A stretch of 64,000 bases of DNA from an uncultured Duncaniella sp. (GTDB lineage Bacteria; Bacteroidota; Bacteroidia; Bacteroidales; Muribaculaceae). The stretch's first letter is position 1. Each line of letters begins with the position of its first letter. The DNA lies in assembly GCA_958352885.1 (NCBI GenBank), contig CATWQI010000002.1:248001-312000 (forward strand). The letters are read 5' to 3'. The translations under genes were made by a program, and so were the position numbers. The notes beneath the pieces were generated by a model that was given only the letters and a program-made list of their open reading frames with translations, searched no databases and was not told the DNA's origin. Shown in pieces: positions 16,766 to 25,975 of the stretch.

Positions 16766-17506
16766 ATGAAGCTTTTTTCCTACGAATTCTATCTGACTGC
16801 CGCCGAGGTCAATGCCCAGCGTGAGATGCCTTTGTCTCGTATCGTCACGCTGATAATTGACACCGCCACCGGGCATGCCAATGCTATCGGCATAGGGTTT
16901 GACCGTATGATAAGCTATGGTATTTCATGGGTACTGAGCAGACTTACCATTGACCTCAAGGAGACTCCGTCAGTCAATCGGAGATATCGTATTGACACAT
17001 GGATTGAAAATCTCAACCGCATGTTTTCGGAGCGAGACTTTGAATTGGTCGATGTCGAGACCGGCGAGGCTATCGGCTGGGCACATTCCACCTGGATGGC
17101 TATAAACATGGACACACGCCGCCCCTCGGACCTTACCATGCTTTCGGAGATGAAGGATTGTGTCAATGGACGCCAATATCCGTTGGACAAGGGCGGAAAG
17201 TTACTCCCGGTACAGGAGGCAATGCTCGAGCATGAATACCGCTTTGCGGTTTCTGACATTGATGTAAACTGTCACGTCACTACCCGACGTTACATAGACC
17301 TCATAACTGACCTGTGGCCTCTCGAACAGTACGATGCCAACCGTGTGGTGCGGTTTGAGATTGCTTTCAAGCATGAGGCTCATTATGGAGAGCTCTCAAG
17401 TGCGGTAGCTGCGTCCCATGAGGGGAGCCCGGAGGTGTTCGATACACAGATTGAGGTCAACTCAACCCCTTGTGCTCTCGCAAGAATACATTTCAAAAAA
17501 AGATAA
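16766..17506 (+). CDS. Acyl-ACP thioesterase family protein
   Basis: The 246-residue protein matches the double hot-dog acyl-ACP thioesterase family (PF01643 type). The first half carries MPLSRIVTLIIDTATGHANAIG and SWVLSRLTIDLKETPSV, and the second carries DIDVNCHVTTRRYIDLITDL, the usual DxNxHVNN-like catalytic segment. It would hydrolyse acyl-ACP and release free fatty acids. Its place between ilvN and ilvC is recurrent in Bacteroidetes and suggests a link between branched-chain keto acids and branched fatty acids, which is inference. Confidence 0.9.
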   Translation: MKLFSYEFYLTAAEVNAQREMPLSRIVTLIIDTATGHANAIGIGFDRMISYGISWVLSRLTIDLKETPSVNRRYRIDTWIENLNRMFSERDFELVDVETGEAIGWAHSTWMAINMDTRRPSDLTMLSEMKDCVNGRQYPLDKGGKLLPVQEAMLEHEYRFAVSDIDVNCHVTTRRYIDLITDLWPLEQYDANRVVRFEIAFKHEAHYGELSSAVAASHEGSPEVFDTQIEVNSTPCALARIHFKKR

Positions 17507-17539
17507 ATAAGTAAACTAAATAGATAACATTTTAACATT

Positions 17540-18583
17540 ATGGCAAAATTAAACTTTGGCGGTGTTGAGGAAACAGTAATCACCCGCGAAGAATTCCCCT
17601 TGGAAAAGGCTCGTGAGATACTCAAAGATGAGACTCTCGCTGTGATAGGATATGGTGTTCAGGGTCCCGGTCAGGGTCTTGACCTCCGTGACAATGGTTT
17701 CAATGTGATTGTAGGTCAGCGTGAAGGCAAGACATACGACAAGGCTGTTGCCGACGGCTGGGTTCCCGGTGAGACTCTTTTCTCTATCGAGGAGGCTTGT
17801 AAGCGCGGCACTATCATCATGTGTCTTCTCAGCGATGCTGCCGTGATTTCGCAGTGGCCCACCATCAAGAAGCATCTTACTCCCGGCAAGGCTCTCTACT
17901 TCAGCCACGGTTTCGCTATCAACTGGAGCGACCGCACAGGCGTGGTACCTCCCGCCGATGTGGATGTCATCATGGTTGCCCCCAAGGGCTCCGGCACTAT
18001 GCTCCGTGTCCTCTTTAAGGAAGGCAAGGGTACCAATTCAAGCTTCGCTGTATACCAGGACGCTACCGGTAAGGCTCTCGAGCGCACTCTTGCGGTCGGT
18101 ATCGGCATTGGCTCAGGTTACCTTTTCGAGACTACTTTCCAGCGTGAGGCCGTGTCTGACCTGACCGGCGAACGCGGTTCGCTCATGGGCGCTATCCAGG
18201 GTCTTCTCCTTGCCCAGTATGAAGTACTTCGTGAGAACGGCCACACCCCCTCCGAGGCTTTCAACGAAACTGTCGAGGAGCTTACACAGTCACTCATGCC
18301 CCTTTTCGCTGCCAAGGGTATGGACTGGATGTATGCCAACTGCTCTACCACAGCACAGCGTGGCGCGCTTGACTGGATGGGTCCGTTCCATGATGCTATC
18401 AAGCCTGTGGTCTATGACCTGTACGAGAGTGTAAAGACCGGTCGTGAGGCTCAGCGCTCCATTGACTCCAACACTCAGCCTGACTATCGTGAGAAACTTG
18501 AGGAAGAACTCAAGGCTCTCCGTGAAAGCGAGATGTGGCGTGCCGGCGCAACCGTACGCACTCTCCGTCCCGAGAATGCTTAA
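17540..18583 (+). CDS. ilvC: Ketol-acid reductoisomerase (NADP+)
   Basis: The 347-residue class I enzyme isomerises and reduces acetolactate and acetohydroxybutyrate. The N-terminal Rossmann domain shows VIGYGVQGPGQGLDLRDNG, followed by MVAPKGSGTMLRVLF. The C-terminal knotted domain carries the metal-binding acidic residues in DLTGERGSLMGAIQG and FNETVEELTQ. The start ATG 17540 lies 33 bases after the thioesterase. It is the last gene of the ilv operon and is followed by a terminator. Confidence 0.97.
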   Translation: MAKLNFGGVEETVITREEFPLEKAREILKDETLAVIGYGVQGPGQGLDLRDNGFNVIVGQREGKTYDKAVADGWVPGETLFSIEEACKRGTIIMCLLSDAAVISQWPTIKKHLTPGKALYFSHGFAINWSDRTGVVPPADVDVIMVAPKGSGTMLRVLFKEGKGTNSSFAVYQDATGKALERTLAVGIGIGSGYLFETTFQREAVSDLTGERGSLMGAIQGLLLAQYEVLRENGHTPSEAFNETVEELTQSLMPLFAAKGMDWMYANCSTTAQRGALDWMGPFHDAIKPVVYDLYESVKTGREAQRSIDSNTQPDYREKLEEELKALRESEMWRAGATVRTLRPENA

Positions 18584-18654
18584 TCAGCGAAACCCGGCGT
18601 ATGCTGTGTCCGCTAAGCAATGAAAAGAATTAAATTCTGATAATGCAATAGAAG

Positions 18655-18692
18655 TTACCCCCGCTGAACTATTCGGCGGGGGTAATCTCTTC
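18655..18692. terminator. Terminator between ilvC and cydB
   Basis: TTACCCCCGC (18655-18664) pairs with GCGGGGGTAA (18676-18685), followed by a T-rich stretch on the plus strand. It lies between convergent ilvC and cydB and could serve both. Confidence 0.8.
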
Positions 18693-18752
18693 TTATATTC
18701 TGGTCAGTGAGCTGTGTAAGCATCCTGACATCATCCGTATAGTATGTATCCT

Positions 18753-19883
18753 CTATTTATTGTGGTCTCTGTCCATGGCATACCAAGCATAAGCGATGTA
18801 AGCGACAACGAAGGGTATTACAAGCGATACCCAGCTCATGGTGGTAAGTGTGAAGAGGCTGGAACTGCTGTTGTGGATGGTCAGTGATGACGCAGGGTCG
18901 ATTAGCGACGGGTAGTAGGGGGTATTGTTGTAACCGGCAACCCAGAAGAGTGTCAGCACCACAGCTACCGAGCCGATGCCGCTCCACCAGATTCCGTGTG
19001 TGTAATGGGTTGCGAATGCCGACTTAAGCACACCGTAAAGCACCATCACTACCCCTATGAGGAATAATGCGAGACACCACCACATCTCTATATAATTGAA
19101 GAAATATTTGAATTCCCTGACCTCAAATACACTTTTGCCTCCGGCAATACCGCCGTCCTTCACAGTCTGTAGACCCGGAGATGCAAGCAGTAGTCCGACG
19201 AAGAGAAGGAAAAATACCACGAAGATAACCCCGTTGACAAGTACCCTGCGCTTATTTGCTGCAAAGATAGCTTCGCCCCCCTCATCATTGTTGAGGAAAT
19301 AGAGGGCTGCTTGTGTGCGCGCAAGGAAGAGCACTGTAAATCCGAGCACGAGATTCTTCCAATAGAATATGGCTTCGAGCCCGTGAGAGGGAGCCCATCG
19401 CGAAATCACCGGAGCACCGGTGTCCAGGAGATTCCCCTTGCTGACCGAAAATTCTGCTCCGAAGAAGAACATTGACACGGCTACACCAAGGAGTATGCAA
19501 CCTACGCATCCGTTTATGAACAGGAATGTATCATAGGTGCGTGTGCCGAATAAATTGCCCGGTTTCACCCGGAACTCATAGCTTACTGCCTGGAGAACAA
19601 AGCTGATGAGTATAAGCATCCAGAGCCAGTAGGCACCGCCGAAACTGGTGGAATAAAATAATGGGAAGGAGGCAAAAAACGCACCTCCGAACACCACGAG
19701 CGTGGTAAACGTGAGTTCCCATTTATGTCCGAGTGAGCTAATCATCAGCCTGGAAGCCTCGGTGCGCTCCGACACGCTGAGAAGGAAGGTCTGTCCCCCC
19801 TGCACGAAGAGCAGGAACACAAGCAGTGCGCCCAAAACTGAGATGAGCAGCCACCAATATATCTGTAAGGATTCAAGTTCCAT
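18753..19883 (-). CDS. cydB: Cytochrome bd ubiquinol oxidase subunit II
   Basis: The 376-residue integral membrane protein has about eight or nine hydrophobic helices, starting with YWWLLISVLGALLVFLLFVQGG, typical of CydB. It pairs with CydA in the inner membrane to reduce oxygen to water with quinol electrons. This high-affinity oxidase lets Bacteroidales tolerate and use nanomolar oxygen. It follows cydA after 44 bases on the same strand. No short-chain CydX-type gene was seen. Confidence 0.95.
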   Translation of the reverse strand: MELESLQIYWWLLISVLGALLVFLLFVQGGQTFLLSVSERTEASRLMISSLGHKWELTFTTLVVFGGAFFASFPLFYSTSFGGAYWLWMLILISFVLQAVSYEFRVKPGNLFGTRTYDTFLFINGCVGCILLGVAVSMFFFGAEFSVSKGNLLDTGAPVISRWAPSHGLEAIFYWKNLVLGFTVLFLARTQAALYFLNNDEGGEAIFAANKRRVLVNGVIFVVFFLLFVGLLLASPGLQTVKDGGIAGGKSVFEVREFKYFFNYIEMWWCLALFLIGVVMVLYGVLKSAFATHYTHGIWWSGIGSVAVVLTLFWVAGYNNTPYYPSLIDPASSLTIHNSSSSLFTLTTMSWVSLVIPFVVAYIAYAWYAMDRDHNK

Positions 19884-19927
19884 GTTTGAAATTTTTAGTA
19901 TAAGTAAATCTTTAAGATTAAATCCGC

Positions 19928-21484
19928 CTAATATTTGTCCTCGTCCTTGCCGCTCTTAATCTGTTTTAGCATGATGGTGATTTCAGCTATGAGCAGGGCG
20001 GTGAATACGGCTGCAAACATCCAGAATGTGAGCTGGACAGATGCCGGGGATATGGCTGATACGGCTGCCCGGTTAGGCATAAGTCCTTCTATAATCCAGG
20101 GCTGTCTGCCTACTTCGGCGGTGACCCATCCGGCTTCGGAGCATATCCACACCACTGCGATTGAGAGGATGGCTATCCATTGCCATATCCGATTTTCCCA
20201 GAGGGTGCGTTTGCGGTAGGCAGCCCAGAGTGCCACGAGGAGGAAAAGCAGCAGGTAACCTCCTGCGAGCACCATGATATGGAACGAATAGAATGTCATG
20301 CCTACGGGCGGGATGGCTTCCTCGGGTGAGTCGAGGTAACCGTAGCCGAAGTATCTGTAATTCTTCTGAAGTTCAGCTTTGGCTGTCTGCATACCGGCCT
20401 CATCCCCTTGGGCAAGTGCCTTGTCGAACTTGCGCAGAGACTCGTGCGCCTGTTTGCCCATCGCTATGCGGTCGGCGTATGACTCTGTCCGCACTGTGTC
20501 ACCGTTCTCTGTGATTCTGATTCCGTTCACAAGGTCACTTATACCCGGAACGAAGGAGTCGGCATCCATGTTTGCCAGGATTGACAGCCCCTTGGGTATA
20601 GCAATCTTGAACAGGTATGGGTCAGCGTCATTGTCATATTTTTTCGACGGGTTGAGTATGCCGAAGCCCACAAGCTCTTCGCCGCATTTGCCGTTGTAGA
20701 GTCCTTCCATGGCTGCGAGTTTCATGGGTTGCACACGTGCCACATCCACAGCCGAACTGTGGCCTGTCATGAGCGTGAGCAATATACCTGCCAGACCTAC
20801 CCATCCTGCCACCTTTATGGAGTCAAATGCGAATCCTGTGCGTCGGCGCTTCATTAGGTACCAGGCGCTTACACCGCAGACAAATACGGCTGCCAGTACC
20901 CATCCGTCAAATACGGCATGGAAAAATTTATTGATGGCTACCGGCGAGAGTGCCACATCCCAGAAGTTGTCCATCACGTTACGCATCTGCGCCGGGTCAA
21001 ATTCCATCCCTACCGGATACTGCATCCAAGCGTTTGCAACGAGAATCCATAGTGCCGAGATAGACGCACCCAGGGCTGTGAGCCATGTGGATGCGAGGTG
21101 GAAGCCGGGACTTACCTTTTTCCATCCGAAGAACATTACAGCAATGAATGTGGACTCCATGAAGAAGGCTATAAGTCCTTCTATGGCGAGTGGCGCACCG
21201 AAAATATCACCCACAAACCAGCTGTAATTCGACCAGTTGGTGCCGAATTCAAATTCGAGTATGATACCCGTGGCGACACCCATAGCAAAATTTATGCCGA
21301 AGAGCGTCATCCAGAATTTAGTGGTCGCAAGCCATTTTTCATTACGGGTACGGTAGTAGATGGTTTCCATAACCCCGACTATCACACTTAGACCAAGTGT
21401 GAGGGGGACGAAAAGCCAGTGGTACATCGCTGTGAGGGCAAATTGCCATCTCGACCAGTCGACTACGGTCATTAGGTCATCCAT
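19928..21484 (-). CDS. cydA: Cytochrome bd ubiquinol oxidase subunit I
   Basis: The 518-residue protein carries the CydA hallmarks: the heme ligand region YHWLFVPLTLG near the N-terminus, KFFHAVFDGW (second heme His, about residue 180), VGMTFYSFHIMV (axial Met region) and the strictly conserved EVGRQPWIIEG loop. The open frame extends to 21592, but ATG 21484 (MDDLMTVVDWSRWQFALTAM) gives the standard family N-terminus and avoids overlap with the upstream gene. Operon order is DUF4492, cydA, cydB. Confidence 0.95.
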   Translation of the reverse strand: MDDLMTVVDWSRWQFALTAMYHWLFVPLTLGLSVIVGVMETIYYRTRNEKWLATTKFWMTLFGINFAMGVATGIILEFEFGTNWSNYSWFVGDIFGAPLAIEGLIAFFMESTFIAVMFFGWKKVSPGFHLASTWLTALGASISALWILVANAWMQYPVGMEFDPAQMRNVMDNFWDVALSPVAINKFFHAVFDGWVLAAVFVCGVSAWYLMKRRRTGFAFDSIKVAGWVGLAGILLTLMTGHSSAVDVARVQPMKLAAMEGLYNGKCGEELVGFGILNPSKKYDNDADPYLFKIAIPKGLSILANMDADSFVPGISDLVNGIRITENGDTVRTESYADRIAMGKQAHESLRKFDKALAQGDEAGMQTAKAELQKNYRYFGYGYLDSPEEAIPPVGMTFYSFHIMVLAGGYLLLFLLVALWAAYRKRTLWENRIWQWIAILSIAVVWICSEAGWVTAEVGRQPWIIEGLMPNRAAVSAISPASVQLTFWMFAAVFTALLIAEITIMLKQIKSGKDEDKY

Positions 21485-21581
21485 AAGCTCATAAATGTTT
21501 GTTGGTGATACTGTTGTTGAATGTTTTGGATTGGCGACGGATTTGTCAGCGGTGGATTCGTCGCTTATTAAAAATAAACGT

Positions 21582-21842
21582 CTAACGGTCAAGTAGTGTT
21601 GACCTCACAGCGTCGGCTCGCTGGACATCATTGTCATAGTCGCGGTCAAGGATATCCGGGAAGAAGAATAGTTTGAACACGCAAAAGATTATGATGAGTT
21701 TGATGATTATCAGTATCCACAGTTTTTTCCCTATGGTCATGGAGCGGAAGCCGTCCACGTAGAAACGGAAAATGCGTCGTGGCAATCCTGCGATTCTACG
21801 AACGGTGGAACTGTTGTCCGGCTGAATTGATGACGGGTGCAT
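21582..21842 (-). CDS. DUF4492 small membrane protein
   Basis: The 86-residue protein has a basic N-terminal half (IRR..RIFRFYVDGFRSMTIGKKLW) and one hydrophobic helix (ILIIIKLIIIFCVFKLFFFP). DUF4492 proteins sit directly upstream of cydA in many Bacteroidetes, as here (gap of 97 bases to the chosen cydA start). A role in assembly or stability of the bd oxidase is likely from context but not shown. Confidence 0.82.
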   Translation of the reverse strand: MHPSSIQPDNSSTVRRIAGLPRRIFRFYVDGFRSMTIGKKLWILIIIKLIIIFCVFKLFFFPDILDRDYDNDVQRADAVRSTLLDR

Positions 21843-22164
21843 ATGGTCTGATAAATCAATCTATGGCAAAAGTCTGAAAATAATTCGGAAATTGCAAGAA
21901 GAGCTGTTGAAAAACATATCGTATTGATGTGTATACGTCAGTTATTCAAGTAATCATTTTGTGTTAATTCGTATGTCCCGGGAGGATATCGAGGTTTTTA
22001 GTTCACCCATACAAAGGTGTCGTTAACCACTTTTTGCGATTCGGCTTAATTTGTAACTGACTGATATGTGATAACATAAGATGTTATACTTACAATTAGG
22101 TATTTCACAGGCACTATAAACTGCCGAACTTTGCATAAAATATCAGCAAAAAAAGTTCACATAT

Positions 22165-24543
22165 ATGTCATCAATCAAAAAGTTCATTCTAATTCTAATT
22201 ACGCTTGTAACTATACCATTCAATATTTTTGCAAAGGATTTATTCGGAATGATTTCCGGAAAAGTGTTATCAGCCGATGGAGAACCTCTTGATTATGCTA
22301 CTGTGTCGCTTAAAGGGACTGAATACTCGTCCGTTTCCAATGAGAAAGGATTGTATCATATCAGCGCCCCTGCCGGTGAGTACACTGTGGTATTTTCATC
22401 GGTCGGATTCGAGGATCTGGAACTTAAGGCAACTATAAAGGCCGATGAGCGGGTCAAGCTTAATGTCAAGCTGAAGTCAGCCACACAGCTTGGCGAGGTC
22501 ATAGTGGTAGGGAATCAGTTGAGCAAAGTCCGTAATTCGGCATTTAATGCCACTGCTGTAAACACCCGCGAGCTTATGAATACTACCAAGACTCTGAGTG
22601 AGGCGTTGTCCAAGGCCCCGGGTATGAAAATCCGTGAAAGCGGAGGTGTCGGGTCGGATATGGCTGTTACGATGGACGGATTCAGCGGGAAGCATGTCAA
22701 AGTCTTTATCGACGGAGTGCCGCAGGAGGGTGTAGGCAGTTCGTTCGGTCTGAATAACATACCGGTCAATTATGCTGACAGGATTGAAATATATCGTGGG
22801 GTAGTGCCTGTAGGCTTCGGTGCCGATGCTATAGGCGGTGTCATAAATATTGTGACCCCGCAGCGCCAGCGTCGCTGGTTTGTCGACGCATCATATTCCT
22901 ACGGGTCGTTCAACACCCACAAATCCTATGTGAATTTCGGTCAGACGCTTGCCAATGGATTCAAATATGAAATAAACGCCTTCCAGAATTACTCCGATAA
23001 TAATTACTGGGTTGATACTCCGGTCGAGGATTTTGCCACCGGGGGTATAAACCGTAAGAAACTTGAGCATGTAAAGCGGTTCAACGATACTTATCATAAC
23101 GAGGTCGTGATAGCAAAACTTGGCGTTGTCAACAAACCATGGGCTGACCGCCTACTCGTGGGATTCAATTATTCCCATATGTATAAGGAGGTGCAGACCG
23201 GAGTGCGGCAGGAGATAGTGTACGGGCAGAAGCACCGTCACGGCTATACGCTGATGCCGTCGCTCGAATATGGCAAGCGGAATCTTTTAACCAAAGGGCT
23301 CGACGTTTCGCTTAATGCCAATTACAACCGTGATATAACTACAAATGTCGATACGGCTGAAATCAAATATAACTGGCGCGGAGAGACTGCCCCGCTCAAT
23401 TCCCCCGGCGAACAGTCATTCCAGTTGGCAAAGGCGATTAACAACAACTGGGCGGCGACATTCACTGCCAACTATCGCCTGGGTGAGTACCACGTCTTTA
23501 CTGTAAATGATGTGTTTAACACATTCAATCGCTCGAATGAGGACTTGCTTACAACCCCTCCCTCAAAGGATGAGTTCTCAAAGGTGACAAGCAAGAATAT
23601 CATAGGCGTATCGTATCGTTATATGCCCAACACCAAACTCAATTTCTCAGTATTCGGCAAACAGTATCATCAGTATGTTTCAGGCCCGATGGCCACATCG
23701 TCCGCACAGGATGTCTACCAGCTCACGTCGCGTTCTATCGACTACTTCGGCTACGGAGCTGCCGGAACATGGTTTATGCCGCTTGGATTCCAGCTGAAAG
23801 CTTCCTATGAGAAGGCATATCGTCTCCCTACCATAGAGGAGATGTTTGGTGACGAGGACCTTGAAGTGGGCGATATCTCTCTCCGCCCGGAGGAAAGCCA
23901 CAATGTTAACCTGAACTTGAGTTATAATGCGGATTTCGGCAGCAATATACTCTATGTGGAAGCAGGATTCATATATCGTGACACCCGTGATTATATCCAG
24001 CGCAACATCCTCGCGCTGAGTGGCGGAAAATCGGCGGCTACATATGTCAACTATGGTAAAGTGGACACAAAAGGATTCAGCGCGTCGGTGCGTTACAGCT
24101 ATTCTAAATGGGTAAGTCTCGGAGGTAATTTCTCCCTTATGAATGTCCGTGACAATATGCCTACCGCGCAGGGCAGCACAGTGCCCAATCTGTCCTACAA
24201 GGAACGTATGCCCAATCTCCCTTATATGTTCGCTGATTCTGACATAAATTTCTACTGGCATGGACTCGGACGGAAGAGCAATGTGCTCACCGTGACTTAC
24301 GACAATCAGTTCACTCATAGTTTCAGCTACTATTCAGCCAATATCGGCTCAAACGACAGTGACTATATCGTTCCTGACCAGTTTGCCCATAATCTCACGA
24401 TATCCTACGGTATAAGGAACGGACGGTATAATCTGTCACTTGAATGTCGGAATTTCACCGATGCCCGCTTATACGATAATTTCAGCCTGCAGAAAGCCGG
24501 ACGCGCTTTCTACGGGAAAGTAAGAATCTATTTCGGAAACTAA
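22165..24543 (+). CDS. xusA: TonB-dependent receptor, XusA-like
   Basis: The 792-residue outer-membrane receptor has a signal peptide, a CarboxypepD_reg-like N-terminal domain (GMISGKVLSADGEPLDYATV, about 28-110), a plug domain (about 115-225, ending DAIGGVINIVTP) and a 22-strand type barrel to the C-terminal aromatic residue region. With the DUF4374 lipoprotein and PepSY membrane protein that follow, it matches the xusABC xenosiderophore operon described in Bacteroides thetaiotaomicron. The likely substrate is a catecholate ferri-siderophore, though this is inferred from synteny. The 322-base gap upstream probably holds iron-responsive control; I found no clear site. Confidence 0.82.
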   Translation: MSSIKKFILILITLVTIPFNIFAKDLFGMISGKVLSADGEPLDYATVSLKGTEYSSVSNEKGLYHISAPAGEYTVVFSSVGFEDLELKATIKADERVKLNVKLKSATQLGEVIVVGNQLSKVRNSAFNATAVNTRELMNTTKTLSEALSKAPGMKIRESGGVGSDMAVTMDGFSGKHVKVFIDGVPQEGVGSSFGLNNIPVNYADRIEIYRGVVPVGFGADAIGGVINIVTPQRQRRWFVDASYSYGSFNTHKSYVNFGQTLANGFKYEINAFQNYSDNNYWVDTPVEDFATGGINRKKLEHVKRFNDTYHNEVVIAKLGVVNKPWADRLLVGFNYSHMYKEVQTGVRQEIVYGQKHRHGYTLMPSLEYGKRNLLTKGLDVSLNANYNRDITTNVDTAEIKYNWRGETAPLNSPGEQSFQLAKAINNNWAATFTANYRLGEYHVFTVNDVFNTFNRSNEDLLTTPPSKDEFSKVTSKNIIGVSYRYMPNTKLNFSVFGKQYHQYVSGPMATSSAQDVYQLTSRSIDYFGYGAAGTWFMPLGFQLKASYEKAYRLPTIEEMFGDEDLEVGDISLRPEESHNVNLNLSYNADFGSNILYVEAGFIYRDTRDYIQRNILALSGGKSAATYVNYGKVDTKGFSASVRYSYSKWVSLGGNFSLMNVRDNMPTAQGSTVPNLSYKERMPNLPYMFADSDINFYWHGLGRKSNVLTVTYDNQFTHSFSYYSANIGSNDSDYIVPDQFAHNLTISYGIRNGRYNLSLECRNFTDARLYDNFSLQKAGRAFYGKVRIYFGN

Positions 24544-24564
24544 TTTAATTCAAAAAAGGAAAAT

Positions 24565-25968
24565 ATGACAACAAAAAAATCATTATGGCGTATGATGGCT
24601 GCTGCCGTGATTCCGGCGGTTGCTCTTACCGCCTGCTCTGATAACGATGAGCCGGGCAATGGCGGTAACGCAGGAGATAGCAATGGAAAATATGTTTTTG
24701 CGACTACCGTACAGGGGTCAAATGGTACATCTTATGTGCTTCTGACCGGCGAATCGCTTGACGAAGGTTCTCTTTCGACAGTAGGTAATGGCCTTAAGAA
24801 CGATGGAGCGACTCAATGGGTATTCTATAAGAACTATCTATATGCCTTGACATACAACCAGGGTAACGCCGGCACCACAAGAAGTTATATACTCGGTGCC
24901 GATGGTGAGATGCAGCCACGCGACACTGAGTACCGTATCAGCCGATTCTCGTCATACGGTGCGTACAATGACGATATTATCACCATGTCAACAGGCGAAG
25001 GTCCCGAGAATCTTGCGGATGCCAACGGATACAGACCTATGACATTGCTTATCACTTATCTTGATGTCGTAAACGAGACAACTTCGTCAAACAACACTTC
25101 CACCGGTGCCTACAGCATGGAGAATTTCCTGGGTAATGGCGAATATGTGACACTTGCCGGTGCTGAGCAGAGCGGTTCGAAACTCTACTGCGGTGCGGTG
25201 CCTATGGGGCTTAGCCAGTACGGTGTGGCTTATGACAATGGCAAATGGGTGCTACCGAAATTCAAGGACCTCGTACATGATACAGCAGGCGGTTCTGGCG
25301 CAGGCTCTTATAAAGCAGGCGAGCTCGTGGGCACACAGTACCCTGACGAATGCTGGGTAGCGATATATGACAATAAAGAGATGCTTAATCCCACTCTTGC
25401 ACATACAGATAAAATCAGTACCCCATGTGGACGCTATCGTTCCCAGTATTATCAGACAGTGTGGACTGCTGACAATGGTGATATCTATGTTTTCTCGGCA
25501 AGCTATTCCGTGACCATGACAAATGAGGATCAGCGAACCAAGCTTCCTGCCGGTGTATGCCGTATACCTGCGGGCAGCACAACATTTGACGATTACTATT
25601 GCAATATCCAGGCTCAGACTCCCGACGGTAATCGCTCGTTTATGCGTTGCTGGCCCGCCGGTGGCAATTGCTTCCTGATGGTGATGTACGACCGTCCGCT
25701 TACAGAGGCGAATGCTGCAGCTACCGAGCTCGCTATCTTTGACGCTTCGGCAAAGAAACTCACATATGTCACAGGTCTGCCTGCCAATATATCCTCGATA
25801 GGAAAGACTGTCTATTCCCAAAATGGCAACGTGTATATTCCTGTTAATGTAGAGAATGAGCAGCCTGCCATTTATGCTATAAATACTTCCACAGCCAAGG
25901 CTACCAAAGGTGTGACTATCGCAGCTAACGATATAACCGGCTTCGGATTTATGACCCCGGCAAATTGA
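24565..25968 (+). CDS. xusB: DUF4374 lipoprotein, XusB-like siderophore-binding protein
   Basis: The 467-residue protein has a signal peptide with lipobox ALTAC and an acidic linker (SDNDEPGNGGNAGD), then a long beta-propeller-like repeat region with recurrent strand-turn units. DUF4374 proteins next to this type of TonB receptor include XusB, a surface lipoprotein that binds ferric enterobactin. The gene begins 21 bases after xusA and ends 7 bases before the PepSY gene, so the three are one operon. Substrate specificity cannot be read from the sequence. Confidence 0.82.
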   Translation: MTTKKSLWRMMAAAVIPAVALTACSDNDEPGNGGNAGDSNGKYVFATTVQGSNGTSYVLLTGESLDEGSLSTVGNGLKNDGATQWVFYKNYLYALTYNQGNAGTTRSYILGADGEMQPRDTEYRISRFSSYGAYNDDIITMSTGEGPENLADANGYRPMTLLITYLDVVNETTSSNNTSTGAYSMENFLGNGEYVTLAGAEQSGSKLYCGAVPMGLSQYGVAYDNGKWVLPKFKDLVHDTAGGSGAGSYKAGELVGTQYPDECWVAIYDNKEMLNPTLAHTDKISTPCGRYRSQYYQTVWTADNGDIYVFSASYSVTMTNEDQRTKLPAGVCRIPAGSTTFDDYYCNIQAQTPDGNRSFMRCWPAGGNCFLMVMYDRPLTEANAAATELAIFDASAKKLTYVTGLPANISSIGKTVYSQNGNVYIPVNVENEQPAIYAINTSTAKATKGVTIAANDITGFGFMTPAN

Positions 25969-25975
25969 TAGGATT

